64,000 nucleotides of DNA. Source: Marsupella aquatica. Its lineage: Eukaryota; Marchantiophyta. The stretch spans positions 20,584,001-20,648,000 of the forward strand of contig OZ316896.1 of assembly GCA_973895155.1 (NCBI GenBank), in the 5' to 3' direction. Of the stretch, positions 24,706-37,155 are shown piece after piece (position 1 is the first letter of the stretch; each line of letters begins with the position of its first letter). The notes under the pieces are model-generated. The model had not been told where the DNA came from, made no database searches, and saw only the letters and a program-made list of their open reading frames with translations. Both the position numbers and the translations under genes were made by a program.

Positions 24706-27159
24706 ATGCAGCAACCGGTCGCCGAAAGCATTGGTGGGGCTCAGAATGAAATTGAAGAGACGAAGCCGACGCTGCTGCCGGCCACCGGCAAAGTTGAGGA
24801 AGCCGAGGCCTCTACGGGAAGGCAGCAAATTTTACCGTCGGACACGATGTCCACAGATTTTGAAGAGATTTGTAACCTTCTGAAACTCAACCGGCTCGGA
24901 GATGTTGACGAGCTGCAGGAGGTTTTGAAAGTTATCGAGAAGGTGCGTACGTGAATGACAATTTAATTTACAGTCTGATCAGTTTCTGCCTCTCTCCAGA
25001 TCTCGTTTTCCGTTAGTGGTGACTGTGTCAATGACTGAAGTCCTGTAATGCCCGGGAATGAGTCAGTCGTGACAGGCACTAACACTCCCTCAATATAGAA
25101 AGTATTGAATCGACAGGGAAGAAATTGTCCATCCGAACAAGCTCAAAATAAACTGACCGGTGACATTAAAAAGTTCTTATGTTTCGCCGAAGAGTCTTCT
25201 TTTGTCCAATCGAAGGTCATTGCTACAGAAATGCTCAAAAACTGACCGTGAATGTCTCCGTTAATCTCTGTCCTGAAGAAGAAACCTCCGATTTTGGCTG
25301 CCATTTGGACCGCAGGGAATTCAAGAAGCTTACGAGGAAGCGCAGTTAAAAAAAGTAAACAAGAAGTGGTGGGGGAAAAGAGTGAAGAAAGAACAAAGCG
25401 AGTTGATGAGCAAAGTGATAATTGCAAGTACCAACGATACAGACAAAGTCGAAAAAGCCATCAAAGGAGACAGCAAACTGCTGTGCAAAGTGACTGGCAT
25501 CGTGAACGATACAGAGATAATGCTGCAAAAATTCAGCGAGATCGGCTATAAGCCGAGTTTGGTAATTACTTTCTTTGGGTTCTTGATTTTGTTTTCTCTT
25601 CCTCTGAGCTTCAGCTTTAGATCACAATGCCTGGTGTATGGAATGACAGATCATTTGAAGCCTGGACTAGAAATCATGGATTATCTGCCTGTGGAAATGC
25701 TCAAAGCATCCCTTCACTCCTTGTTCAGCCAATAGATCGACAACACTGATCATTGTTCACGGGAATGACTCGGGCATCAATTCACAGCATTTCATGTACC
25801 CCCAGAGGAAGCTCCCAAGCTCTCTAAAGCTAGATTTCTGGCATCCAGTCAACAAGAGCTCTCCAGCCACTAACTATCTGTGTTCTGGAATGACAGACTT
25901 CTGGAAACATGGTAGCACGTGAATCATATACTCTACTACAACAATGTCTGAGCGGAATTGGAAACGTGCACTATGCTGCTGTAGCGCTTTCAATGGTTGC
26001 ATATGTTTTAGAGCGAGTAAATCTGGTCAGCGACAATTCTGGAAATTGCTTGGCTCTTTTGGAAAGCATGTTAGAGCTTGGGAAGTGTATGGTCAAAGCG
26101 TATCCATTTCTCCCAGAAGATAGTGACCTGCTACAGAAGGTTCTCATAGCGACAATCAAGGGGGTCTCCTTCTGTTGTAAATACACAAAGAGTGGCGCCT
26201 TGATAAGGTATCCGGATATGTGTTAACCCGCTTTTAGCATTAAAGCTCGTGCATTCTAGGGCAAATATTTTCTTGGAAGCTGGATTTTTGCCAAGGTCAT
26301 TGTGGATTTGTATGGATTTAATTGATTCTTCAAGCGAAATCTAATGGTTTTCATTGTTTGTCTTGGACTGCCAGATTTGGCCTTGCAACTGTAAATAAGG
26401 AGCAATTTGATGCTCTCTCTAAGAAAATGAAAGAATTGTCTGAGCAGTTTACAAATGCAAGTCTGGTAGCTCTTCTCAAGAGCATGGAGAGGACCGAGAT
26501 GTCTGTTCAAGTGGTTCAAGTGAGCCAGACGTCTCTCAGTAACCAAGTGACAGAGTGGTCTAAGCAGGTTCCAACAATATTGCCAAGTACTCCTGTGGCT
26601 CCACTGGAGGGTGAGACGTCTCTTAGCAAGAATATGACACAGTGTGAGTTGCGGGAAAACCCAATAATGGACTCTTTCGAACGTGAGCACAACACCAACA
26701 CAGGTATGTCAAGCTTAGCATATCGGAAAAGCCTGCTTGAATTGAGATCGACGTTATGCGTTATTTCTTTTGCAGATAGCTGAGCTCCCTATTGCTCAAT
26801 TACTTTTTAGTTATCTTGTAGTGTCTGGACTGTACACATTATTTTAGGTGATTTGTTTTCCCATCTAGAGCAACCCCTCATAATTCTTGTACTAGTGTGT
26901 CTCTTGACTTGCCCCTCAACTGTACTTGGACTTGAAGAGAAGGTGAATGCTATCTTGGGGTTCTAGACAAAGGCTGGACTTAGCAAGTGTGTGTTCTCGC
27001 CTTGCAGGGTATGGATTACCAGAGGTGTCTGCCCAAGAGACAGAGTATTCCAATCTTGTGGTAGCAGACAGCTGTTCAGTCTCTAAATTGGTGAGTGAAG
27101 TTGCCAAGAGGATCTCGGCCCTGAAGGACCTCCTTTCAAACATTGCCAGAATCTCTCTT
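24706..27159 (+). CDS. N-terminal helical (HeLo/MLKL/RPW8-like) exons and linker of the unit B NLR
   Basis: Exons about 24706-24942, 25316-25561, 25894-26207, 26375-26703 and 27008-27159 join in a consistent frame (GT-AG, matching phases) and run into the NB-ARC exon at 27330. ATG 24706 is the first in frame after a stop; upstream exons cannot be excluded. Exon 1 is acidic (MSTDFEEICNLLKL). Exon 3 encodes a hydrophobic helix (HYAAVALSMVAYVLERV), a second helix (CLALLESMLELGKCMV) and a third (LLQKVLIATIKGVSFCCKY). Exon 4 adds NKEQFDALSKKMKELSEQF. This four-helix pattern, with the final F..L..K...L...F helix, resembles HeLo/MLKL N-terminal and RPW8-type bundles, which oligomerise and attack membranes. 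The fold is inferred from pattern only. The linker exon matches the unit A linker; the rest has no counterpart there. Confidence 0.65.
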
Positions 27160-27329
27160 GTAAAAGCGCGAGATTCATCTGAGACAAGCACTTTCTCATA
27201 TTTCCAGGGTCATTTGACCCATCATGTATCATCAGTTAAGCTAGCACTTTTTATGGGCTTTATCAATAGTTACCTTTTTTCCTTCCCAATTTCAAAACAT
27301 CTTGACCACTCCAATTCTTGGAACTGCAG

Positions 27330-28421
27330 GAGAAAGCAAGGATAGAAAACAAAACTTCTGTGGGAGGTGCTCGCCCTCAAAACTTCCAGCGTCTACCCCA
27401 GCACATGACTGACATGCACGGTGAAGAAGAAAAAATCCTAAGCAAGCTGGAAAGTGTGACAACACTAGGCTTGGTTGGCATGGGAGGACTAGGGAAGACC
27501 ACGCGAGCAAAGGCGATCTTCAACATTTTGGGGCCCAAGTTTGATTATACTTGCTTTGTTTCAGACGTGAAACTTATCAAAGGGAGGGAGGATGATGTGA
27601 AGGAAGAGTTGTGGAAATGTTTGCATTTCCAAGGCAAGAAGGTTGGAGGAGAACGCAATTTGTCTATCTTGAGGGGTAAACAGTTGCTCCTGGCTTTGGA
27701 TGACGTCTCTGATCGTGATATTAATGTTTTACTTGACTTAGCTGAAGATACAGATCCAGCAAGCCGCTTCATTTGGACGTCTCGTGAGCATGACATTTTG
27801 AAGGACGTGGGCGCAATTCACGAGGTCCATTTCATGGCTGAGAACCATGCTAAATTGTTATTCATGAAGCATGCGTTTCCAGAGCCAACAATGCTAGATG
27901 TGGAGCTGGAAATTCTTGTTGAAGACGTTGTCAGGAAATGCGATGGGCTGCCTCTAGCCCTAGAGGTCGTGGGGAAGTACCTACGGGGGAAAGAGAAGCA
28001 CGAGGTCTGGAAAGATACTCTAAGTGTGTTACAGAGAGCAGAAAAAGTGAAAAACTTGAACGACAGATTATCGGCGAAGTTGAGGCTGAGTTTTGACAGC
28101 CTTGGAGAGAAGGAGCAGGAGATTTTTTTGGATGCCACAAACTTCTTTTGTGAGAGCTGGGTCTGGACATTGGGTAAAGCCAAACTGGCATGGAGAGCAG
28201 CTTATGGAGAGGTGAGTGAGTTACTGTGGCAAACCTTGGTAGACACGTCTCTTGTCTATGATGTGGGAGAGGATGACTATATCAAGGTGCATGAGCAACT
28301 CCGAAGTGTTGGAAGAATGATTGCATCTGAGCCTGAGCACAACGGCAAGTACCAGGTTTGGATGTGCAATAGAAATGGGGAAGTTGAGTTGCTTGGAACA
28401 TCAGATGCATCGCATGGAAAG
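27330..28421 (+). CDS. NB-ARC exon of the unit B NLR
   Basis: A 364-codon exon, phase 0 at both ends. It has P-loop GMGGLGKTT followed by Arg (Leu in unit A), kinase-2 LLLALDDV, ASRFIWTSR, GLPLAL, RNBS-D-like IFLDATNFFCES and a VHE motif where MHD is usual. It is close to identical to unit A, including long runs without synonymous change, so the duplication is recent or gene conversion is acting. Expected function is the nucleotide-dependent switch of an intracellular immune receptor. A donor at 28422 joins the LRR exon at 28788. Confidence 0.92.
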
Positions 28422-28787
28422 GTATTTAATTAAAACATCTTAGTTTGCAATTCGCATCCATTAGCCAAGATTCCAAGTAAACATTTGCAAAAGTTTACAT
28501 TTGAACTGGGTCAATTTTTGGCAAAGGGTTTGTTGAAGTGGGAATGAGTGCCATGTGTGGCTCTTTTCCTTCTTTTCTTTGGGCCCCCAGTCGTGTCATG
28601 TAAGGTGGGTGCAAGCACCTCCGATGGAAAAATGCTAACCTAGGAAGCATCTGGGCAGACGTGTTTGGGTGGTTCAATAAATCTGAGGATGAGCCACAGA
28701 AGGCGAGTTTGTTTCAATTGCTGATCCATCTTCACCCAAAAGTTGCGGTAGTGTTAACCTAAAGGTTTTTTTCATTTGGAATTGCAG

Positions 28788-30314
28788 GAAGTTCGTGCCC
28801 TGCAGGTCCACCATGAGAATGGGGTTATTCAGGTCCAGAGTTCAAGAATGGCTTTCCAGAATACGAAGAAGTTGCGGTTCTTGGAAATGAACGACGATAT
28901 TCAGATTGTTGGAGCGACGGATGATACATCGCTACCAACCCAGCTTGTCTTGCTGAGCTGTCATGGTCAGGTTCTCTTCAACCCTGCCCTCCAAAAAGAT
29001 CTGGTTGGTCTGAAACTATGGGGCATGGAGGACGTGCCGACTTCTATTGGGCAGCTCTCCAAATTAGGCCATCTTGAAATAAAATTGAATGGCGCAAGAT
29101 GCCATTCCCTACCCAGATCCTTCGGGCAACTCAGCGCGTTGCGACACCTCAGATTGGGATCTTGTGAGGGCTTGCAAAGCTTGCCTGAGTCATTCGGGCA
29201 ACTCAGCGCTTTGCGACACCTTACATTCTGTGAATGTCCTGATTTGGAAAGCTTGCCTGAGTCCTTCGGGCAACTCAGCGCTTTGCGACAGCTTCAATTC
29301 TATGGGTGCAGGTCACTCGGAAGCTTGTGTGAGTCATTTGGACAACTGAGGGCGTTAGAGCACCTTGAATTCGAAAGGTGTGACTTGTTGGGACGGTTGC
29401 CTGAATCCTTCGGGCAACTCTCTGCCTTAACCCGTCTTCAATTCAGACATTGCCCCAGCTTGAAACTCCTCCCTCAATCTTTCGGACAAGTCTCCAGCTT
29501 AGAACATCTTTCATTTGCCTCCTGTGACATACAATCTCTGCCCGAATCTTTTGGGCTGCTCTCCGCTCTAACCCGTCTTTTTTTCTCCTCCTGCCCAATA
29601 AAATCTCTTCCCGAAAATTTCGGACAACTCTCCAGCTTAGAACGTCTTCAATTCAGACATTGCCCCAGCTTGAACCTCCTCCCTCAATCTTTCGGACAAG
29701 TCTCCAGCTTAGAACATCTTTCATTTGCCTTCTGTGACATACAATCTCTGCCCGAATCTTTTGGGCTGCTCTCCGCTCTAACACGTCTTTATTTCTCCTC
29801 CTGCCCAATAAAATCTCTGCCCGAAAATTTTGGACAACTCTCCAGCTTAGAACGTCTTTCAGTCTTGTCCTGCCCGATAGAATCTCTGCCCGAATCTTTT
29901 GGTCAGCTCTCCGCCCTAACCTCCCTTGTATTCGCTCCTTCGCCCTTTAGCCATACATGCTCATGGACTCTGCCAAACATATCAACTCTAATGAATCTCC
30001 GATACCTGCAATTATGGGATTATTCTGTCACGACTATTCCGGACTGCGTCAGGAGCTTGAAGTCATTGCGCTGTGTAGAGATCATTAGGGCAAAACCTAT
30101 TGTCGACTGGCCCGAATGGTTGGTGCCCAGTCAAAACGTGGAGGTTTCCTATCACCGGGGACTGGAAAACATCTACCAAATTTTCCACGTGCACGATGGA
30201 ATTCTTTTCCTAATTGAGGAGGGTCCAGGAATGAATTACTATTCGCAAGACCTTGATGGGTTCTTCCATGCAAATAATCTCAAGACCGACATATCCAAGC
30301 TTCTGGACCTTTGA
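28788..30314 (+). CDS. LRR and C-terminal exon of the unit B NLR, intact
   Basis: The terminal exon has 508 codons plus TGA. After a spacer of about 90 residues (QLVLLSCHGQVLFNPALQKD) come roughly 15 LRRs with the consensus LPESFGQLSALRxLxFxxC. The last part, from WTLPNISTL to KTDISKLLDL, is a non-repetitive C-terminal region. Two blocks 210 bp apart (starting about 29441 and 29651) are near-identical and add three LRRs in frame relative to unit A. This exon should provide ligand sensing or autoinhibition. With the N-terminal and NB-ARC exons it completes a full-length NLR. Confidence 0.9.
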   Translation, partial: EVRALQVHHENGVIQVQSSRMAFQNTKKLRFLEMNDDIQIVGATDDTSLPTQLVLLSCHGQVLFNPALQKDLVGLKLWGMEDVPTSIGQLSKLGHLEIKLNGARCHSLPRSFGQLSALRHLRLGSCEGLQSLPESFGQLSALRHLTFCECPDLESLPESFGQLSALRQLQFYGCRSLGSLCESFGQLRALEHLEFERCDLLGRLPESFGQLSALTRLQFRHCPSLKLLPQSFGQVSSLEHLSFASCDIQSLPESFGLLSALTRLFFSSCPIKSLPENFGQLSSLERLQFRHCPSLNLLPQSFGQVSSLEHLSFAFCDIQSLPESFGLLSALTRLYFSSCPIKSLPENFGQLSSLERLSVLSCPIESLPESFGQLSALTSLVFAPSPFSHTCSWTLPNISTLMNLRYLQLWDYSVTTIPDCVRSLKSLRCVEIIRAKPIVDWPEWLVPSQNVEVSYHRGLENIYQIFHVHDGILFLIEEGPGMNYYSQDLDGFFHANNLKTDISKLLDL

Positions 30315-33300
30315 CTTGTCAATGGAAATTAAGGGATCAAGTCTGTCTTGAGAAAGGCACCAGAGAGCGCAGTCAGCGCGCACAGATTGGTGTACTTGTG
30401 GCAGTTTCGCCACAAATCTGTATTATTCATTGTAAAGGCTGATGTGTATAATGGTTTTTAAATTTTAAATACACGTATGATCGTTGTGCATCAAATATCT
30501 ATGGTATGGACTCCCAAACCGAGATGTTGCTGAAATTCGAGTACTACATAGCAATTTTCGTCTAGGAGTTCATGTCTGCTCCAGTTCTTACTGTTATTTT
30601 CTTCACTTGTACAACAGAGATCTTTGAGATTTACGCTACTCATGTGACACCTGCTCGAACTGATAGTCACTCCGTTTCTTAAGAAAACTTGCTGGAGACT
30701 GCAGATGCAAAATAAAATTCCTTGCTACGTACCCCGATGACCGCCCTGCCCAGGCGAACTGCCTTGAGACTGTGAAGGGATTCAGCACACACGCCTCCAG
30801 TAGGGAAGGTTTAGCAAACACATTCGAACAAAATTTACCGCAAGTCTGCACGCTACGAAAAAAATGTACGACGAAGAGGAAATTTTGAGGTCACTAAACC
30901 ACCACGTATGGCTGAGGTATGACTTTCAACTCCACGATGGCCAGGATTTCTGGACTTTCTGGACTTTACATCACACTGATTAACAAGAAAAGCGTCTCCG
31001 GGAGCGTCGCATGGCATGCTGGAACTCACCATTGTTATGACTAGACCTGCTGGCATTTATTTCTAATTCAGGTCGACAAAAGCATGTAGGCACAATGATA
31101 AGAGAATTTGTACATCCTAGACGTTACCTCAGAGTGGAATGAAACAGTGGAAGTCATAAGCATTTTAAGACCTTTAGCTGAAGTAGCACTCAAGGCCAGC
31201 TAGTGACAATAAAAGTCTCTGTCAAGATTTTCGCTTCTCCGCAGTCTGTACGGTTGTTCCACATTTCAGATCAGGCCAGCTGCCCACGGAGATTCCTGGT
31301 TTACTGAGGGTGCCAGGAAATGGACAGAATTGTTCCCCCCAAATTGTGGCCCCCGAAAGGATAGTTCATGAAGTTCAGAACCCCGACGTCATTTCATTTT
31401 GTTGACGGTGCTGAACATGATTTCTTCCATTGAATGAACTTAGGTAACTAACATTGAATTGGTGTGTACGTTGTAATTATCTTAAGGCATCGTAGGCTTC
31501 CGTGAAAAAACACGAACTTGCTTAGGATCGCAATGTTGCAAGGGTCGCTGCCAAATAAATTTCCATCAAGCGATCATCGGCCTGATTCACAGGTTCTCGA
31601 GGTCTGAAGATGAGTTAAAATTCGCGCATCACCATTATCTACTGCATCCACTTGTCGAAATACTGAGCGCTTCGGATACTGAGCCTGAAACACAACTTGA
31701 ATCACCAAGCGTCCCTTTGAATCCCTCCCAGTACGACCCACCACTTAACTGTTTGAGTGAGAACCAGCAAGGCAAGCATGGATCAGTGCGTTGCTTGAGT
31801 ACTCTTACGGTGGACACTCATGTAATTCCATAAAATTTCCTGTCTATATAAACTGCCCTCTCACGAAGAACCTTCGACAGTGAAATCGATCCTTTCAGCA
31901 TGAATCAGTGCTCTTACTAATCCGTGTCGAGCATGATATCAGGATAACTAGTATGACTAGCTAGAAAGTATGGATACTTCTACGTCAGTCCCACTGGTGC
32001 CGACGAGATCACTGCGGTCAAGGACTTCTTTCTGGCCAATTCAGTTCTCGGTCTCCCCTAGTCAGTCAGAGACATTCAACGAAGTAGACAACGAGGCCCG
32101 GAACGAGGTTGAGCTGGAGATCGTCAGGGCTTTTCCACCCCTCTATGGCAATTTTTACAGAACAGGGAGGGAGTCTGGAAAGGTTCAGTTATTGCTGTAC
32201 ATCGGCATGTTTGGTTCAAGAAGCCGTTTCCATCACCCTGCCCACAAGTCGATGGAAGCACTTAAAAATCCTTTGATAAAGAAATCGAGCATGATATCAG
32301 GATAACTACTATGACTAGCTAGGAAGTATGGTCAGTCCCACTGGTGCCGACGAGATCACTGCCGTGAAGGACTTCTTTCTGGCCAATTCAGTTCTCGGTC
32401 TCCGCTGGTCAGAGACATTCAACGAACTAGAGAACCAGGCCCGGAACGAGGTCAAGCTGGAGATCGTCAGAGCTTTTCCACCCCTCTGGCAATTTTTGCA
32501 AAACAGGTAGGGAGTCTCGAAAGGTTCAGTTATCGCTGTACATCGGCAGGTTTGGTTCAAGAAGCCGTTTCCATCACTCTGGCCATAAGTCCATCAAAGG
32601 ACTTAAAAATCCTTTGATAGAAAAATCATCAGAGTTGACAATCATGAGGATCGTTATATATGGGAGCTCGTTATAGTAGCAAGCAGGAAGTTTTAAATTA
32701 GACATACGGGTTTGACTGATAGATCTGAGTGTATCGGGAGTTATCTAGAGCAGTAGTGTCCCTGCAAATCGTTTAAGCCGTGCAATGCCATCCCCTTAAG
32801 CGGGATTGTTTTGCTGCAAAGGGAGAGGTCCGAGAATCTTGGTGAAGCTCCATGTATGGAATTGGCTTCAGATTTGATTTGGTATTAAAGGTTCAAAACT
32901 TGTAGCTGAATGAAACTTCACAGTTGTTGCTAAAGCATTGATGATGAATTCAAGGAGTTTATCTCAAAAATAATCAAATTATAAGAAAAGGAGCAAACAA
33001 AATACAATGGACAAGACTCAAAAGTGGACCAGAGAGAACAAACACGAACCTCAAAAGCGAGGGCAAGTGCAAATTAATAGAGAAGGGACCCAGAGCTTTA
33101 TTTTGAAGAGTTTTAAAAATTTTACTCTTGCAACTAGTTTTTTTTTGTGGGTTTTTTTGGGTTTTGTTTTTGGTGCAATGATGAACCATTTATTAGAGAG
33201 GCCACTGCTGTGTGGCACAAAGCAAAACAAACCCCCAAGGGCCAGAACTCACACCAACTGAGGCTGCAGCACCAAAAACCAGCCCATCAGACCACAAGGT

Positions 33301-34735
33301 CACCCTCAAAAGATAAGGGCTAAGAGGGAACAAAACCTGTCATAAGAAAACTGACATGAGATGACTCCATATATAGGCGGATCTTAGTACAGGTCTACAG
33401 CAACACAATGCTCCAAAGTGAGCATGTGCAAGTTGAATTAACATTGTTTCAAATTGTGCATATAGCATGTTAGTTCTAAGACATAGCTATTAATTTAACT
33501 TATTGACAATAATGTCAATTGTATCCTCAGTATGTAAACTACAATTAATTTAAATAGGTTATCAAATAGCAGTTATAGCATCGTATTCAAGTGTATTAAA
33601 ACAGTGATTCAAAGACATAAATGGAATAAAAGTGCACACCTTTAAAGTGAAGAAACTACCTTACTTTTTTGGTGAAAGACAAGTACATAATTTATAAGTC
33701 AATGTACCTTAGGGGTATAGTATTTTGTGGTTGAGAGAGAAGTACCCTAGCTTTGTACTCTAGCTTAGTTTGTACTCTACTTTTAGGCCCTATTGAGAGA
33801 TTCACTGTTTAGGTGACACCTGTTAACCTCTAAACCATAAGGGTTGGAAAGTTTTTCACCAATGGAGATATAACCTACAAAGCATAGCTAGTTTCTGTAC
33901 TGGTGCATCCTGGTGAGTCTAACCTTGTCATGGAATAGAGAAGGAATGACAGCATAAGAATTTATCAAATACACAATAAGCTATTCATAGTAAAACCTAA
34001 AACACAGTGACGGACCAAACGGGAAGTGTGACCACCCAACGAGAAGTGTGTTTTGAATTTTGTCGAAAACGGCAAAAAATTCTCATAAATTTATCTAATA
34101 AACATGAATTCTCATAAATTTATCTAAAAAACATGATTCAAACTCGAGATACTTTCTAACCAAAACTGGCAAATCTCTATAATTTATAACTTCCTAACAC
34201 TTCATCTCTAAAATGAGGGAAAACTCCGAAACACCTAAAACAACGATTTCCAAGTCCTCTCTATGAAAGCTCAATCAAGGCGTCTCAAAACACACCAAAA
34301 ACAAAAAAACGCCGATCGTCAATCCAGTAGTGCAAAACAAAATGGGATACCGCGTATCCCACTTCGCATTCATTCAAAGAAATCAATCAAAAACATGCTA
34401 AGTCAACTGTTTGGTGGACATATTTACCAGAAAAGGTAAACCGGATTTCAATATTTACTAAGCATAAAAACACCTACCATGAAACATTTCCTCCAAACCA
34501 TGGTTGATCCTCACAGTCAGTTAAGTTAACCCAAGCGCATTTTGGGTTGGAACGCAATTTGAATACGAAGTTAGATCCAAGTATCCAATCTGGTATTTAA
34601 TCTCCAAATACTCGATCGTCGTGCCACGCGCCTGGAAATTGAGATTTGAATACCAATAGGGATCCACGTATCCCATTTTTCTGAACAAGTCCAAAAATAA
34701 CCCTCTCAAAATCAAGGTCCACCACTCATGTTATA
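30315..34735. other. Downstream flank of unit B NLR, no clear gene
   Basis: Collinear with the unit A flank to about 33450, then AT-rich DNA specific to unit B (33450-34730) with a short direct repeat of TTCTCATAAATTTATCTAA near 34080-34130. No gene is recognised. ORFs here either carry stops compared with unit A or shift frame. Confidence 0.4.
31928..32640. repeat. Tandem duplication, two units of about 358 bp
   Basis: CGAGCATGATATCAGGATAA starts at 31928 and again at 32286, and the following 350 bp match. Unit A has one copy (from about 14530). Each unit spans the short ORF described at 14571; here the first copy is frame-shifted and the second has a TAG. Confidence 0.85.
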
Positions 34736-35202
34736 TAATGTTACCGTACAAGTCAAGTAGAAGATGTTTGCAACCATAGGCTTCTCAACTCGCCATAAGT
34801 ATGGCCTGCCCAAAATACAAATGGATTCATCAGCCCCCACCTTGCACCAACACTATTCACTCCTGCTCTAGTGAACAGTGCCCTCCCATTTTTGCAAAAG
34901 TTTCTCACAAAATATATACTAATTTTTGAAGCCAATTTGTTCCTGGTTGTAGATCTCGCCAAGATCAATGTATTGGGCAATAGACAGACCCCTGTGGTGA
35001 ACAGATGAGATGACGGTGAGTGCCTAAAATTCCCCCAAAATGACCAAAATTGTCTGAAAACAGTCCATGTAAGCAGTTGTACGTGCCCATGCATTATAAA
35101 CAATGGAAACTACGTAGTGGTAATGCATGAAATACAGACAGTTGTAGTCGGAAGGGAGGACCACCATTGAGCAAGCTGCGCAACTGGCCATAACAGCCTG
35201 GA

Positions 35203-35420
35203 AAACGTTGTTGTATATTATACATATACTGTTTTTTGTTGTTTGCCTTTTTGCATTGATAGAAGTAAGTTGAAGGAGAGCTCATTGAGCTCATTGAATC
35301 AATGAAGGAAGCAATGAAGGAATCAATGAATGAGCTCAATGAAGGAATCAATCAGAATCAATGAAGGAATCAATGAGAGTTTGAACAAAAAACAGTATAT
35401 GTATAATATATAACAACGTT
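35203..35420. repeat. Inverted repeat (foldback) with arms of about 35 bp
   Basis: The arm around GTATATTATACATATACTG (35203-35240) is inverted at 35384-35420 with one or two mismatches. The loop is a set of AATCAATGAAGG and CATTGAGCTCATTGA repeats that are partly self-complementary. Related arm sequence is seen at about 16915 and 19905, so it may be the end of a dispersed element. Confidence 0.75.
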
Positions 35421-35714
35421 TTGATCATTGATTCCTTCATTGAGCTCATTGAGCCGATCCTACATGGACTTCAGTGGGGCCCAACTTTTGCCGACGTGGA
35501 GCTCTTTTTTGTCCAGAATTTTAGACCACCTCCGTTGGAGGTCCCTTCATCGGGCCGCTTGGTCCATTCCTATTATGGGCAGTTTTCAATAAATGCGGAC
35601 CCACAGGAACCAGCATTAGCCAAAGATTAGCCAGCATTAGCCAAAGATTCAGGTGAAGTGGGTCCCAAGTTTGTCTTCTAGTCAATGATTCTAGCTACAC
35701 TGGCCAGAGTTCCC

Positions 35715-35848
35715 TTTACAAGACGTCGGGGGCAATAAAAGTCTTCTAAATTCTCTATTAGCCCCGGTATACTGTTTTTAGCATGTGAAACTGCTGCTGG
35801 TTCAGCTTTGGTAGAAAAGGAAGCAAACAGCCCCCGACGTCTTGTAAA
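35715..35848. repeat. Perfect 19-bp inverted repeat
   Basis: TTTACAAGACGTCGGGGGC at 35715-35733 is exactly inverted at 35830-35848, with about 96 bases between. It may be the remains of a small foldback element. No coding content. Confidence 0.85.
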
Positions 35849-35949
35849 GTGCCCCTAAAACTACACTTGCTAGAGAGAACTGTTGTCTCCTCACCATCTG
35901 AGGCAGTGGATTTCTTGCTCAACTGCCTGCCACCCACTTCCTGCTGCAC

Positions 35950-37155
35950 TTCATCAGCCCGGGCAGCAGAATGTACATTTGCAAAGTATATCTAACATGC
36001 TCAATTGTCTGATGCCCACTGCCCATCCTAGTCAACTATTAGGACTTTCAACCTTAAATTGAAATTTTGAGTGGGGATTTGCAGGCATTCCGAGAGGTGA
36101 CAGCAGTCAGAGCATTGAGGCTAGGCATGGAACAAACATGAGCAACACAATGTACTGTTAGGCTGCCTTGTGCTCCACCTTATGGGCATGGAGCCGGGCA
36201 TGGAGCAAGACAGATAATGGGTGCTTCTCTAAAAGTATATTCATACTAGGGGGAAGGGATGTCCGGAATGGAGATGAAAAATATTAGAGAAGGGACTAGA
36301 GAGGTGAGACTGAGGCAATGCACTGCGAATTAAAACCTCTGCACAAAATCAAATGAAATCATTAGTCACTTTGTGCTGGTTGAGTTGGAAAGTCTGTTGG
36401 CACATTTTTCTTGCTCACCATTTACTGTCAGTGCTGCATTCATTAGTCAGTTTGTGCTCTGGTCCAGGGTTAAACAAGAAGCCTTAAATGATGAGTAACA
36501 AGCCCATACTTTAGGAACTCTAGCCAAAAAATCAGAAAAACAACGAAAAAGTCAAAACAAGTGCCAAAATTAGCACCTATTTTAGAACAAAAATATGGAG
36601 CGAACAAAATATGACATAAACTAGCTATGTTTTGACGCCTAAAAATGACCAAATTCATCTGAAGTTACATTCCACCAATAAATGACCTCAAATACAACAC
36701 TATTATCTACAATGGTCTCACAATTACACGAGCTGTCTCTTGAAACAATAACTAAATCACCTCCAAAAGCCATTGTCATTTAAAAACCAGAAAATAAATT
36801 ACTACAACTTAACCTGATACACATTATTGTGAAAAAAAGACAAGGAGAATAGAAATGACACCATCTAATTGAATTGGAACACAACCCACTAAGAAAATAT
36901 TAAACTACAAATTTCTCAAGAAACTTTAACCATGAATTCATGAATAAGTGGTAAAGGCATTTTGAAAATTTGAAAAATTTCAAGTTATCCATGTTTTTCA
37001 ATGGTAATGTCACAAACAATAACTACTTTTCATTACTCAGATCCAGAAGTCCTCAATTCTTGAAACGAAATATCCCTAGATTTATCTCCTAGCGGGGTTC
37101 TAGCTGATCCATTCTCTTGTTCTTGCTCTTTCTCTTCTGCCAAAAATTCAGTCAA
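35950..37155. other. Non-coding interval, AT-rich
   Basis: No gene is recognised. A palindromic CATGAATTCATGA occurs at 36931-36943, the same core found in and near the transposase-like gene at 60.2-61.1 kb. The rest probably belongs to the 3' part of the decayed element upstream on the minus strand. Confidence 0.35.

Larger units (their letters stand above)
21165..35215. repeat. Segmental duplication, unit B
   Basis: Second copy of the block described at 3035-16930. It differs in having a dead DUF2854 fragment, a solo LTR (23190-23429), unrelated NLR N-terminal exons (24375-27000), an intact LRR exon with an extra 210 bp, and a tandem duplication at about 31928-32640. Confidence 0.85.
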
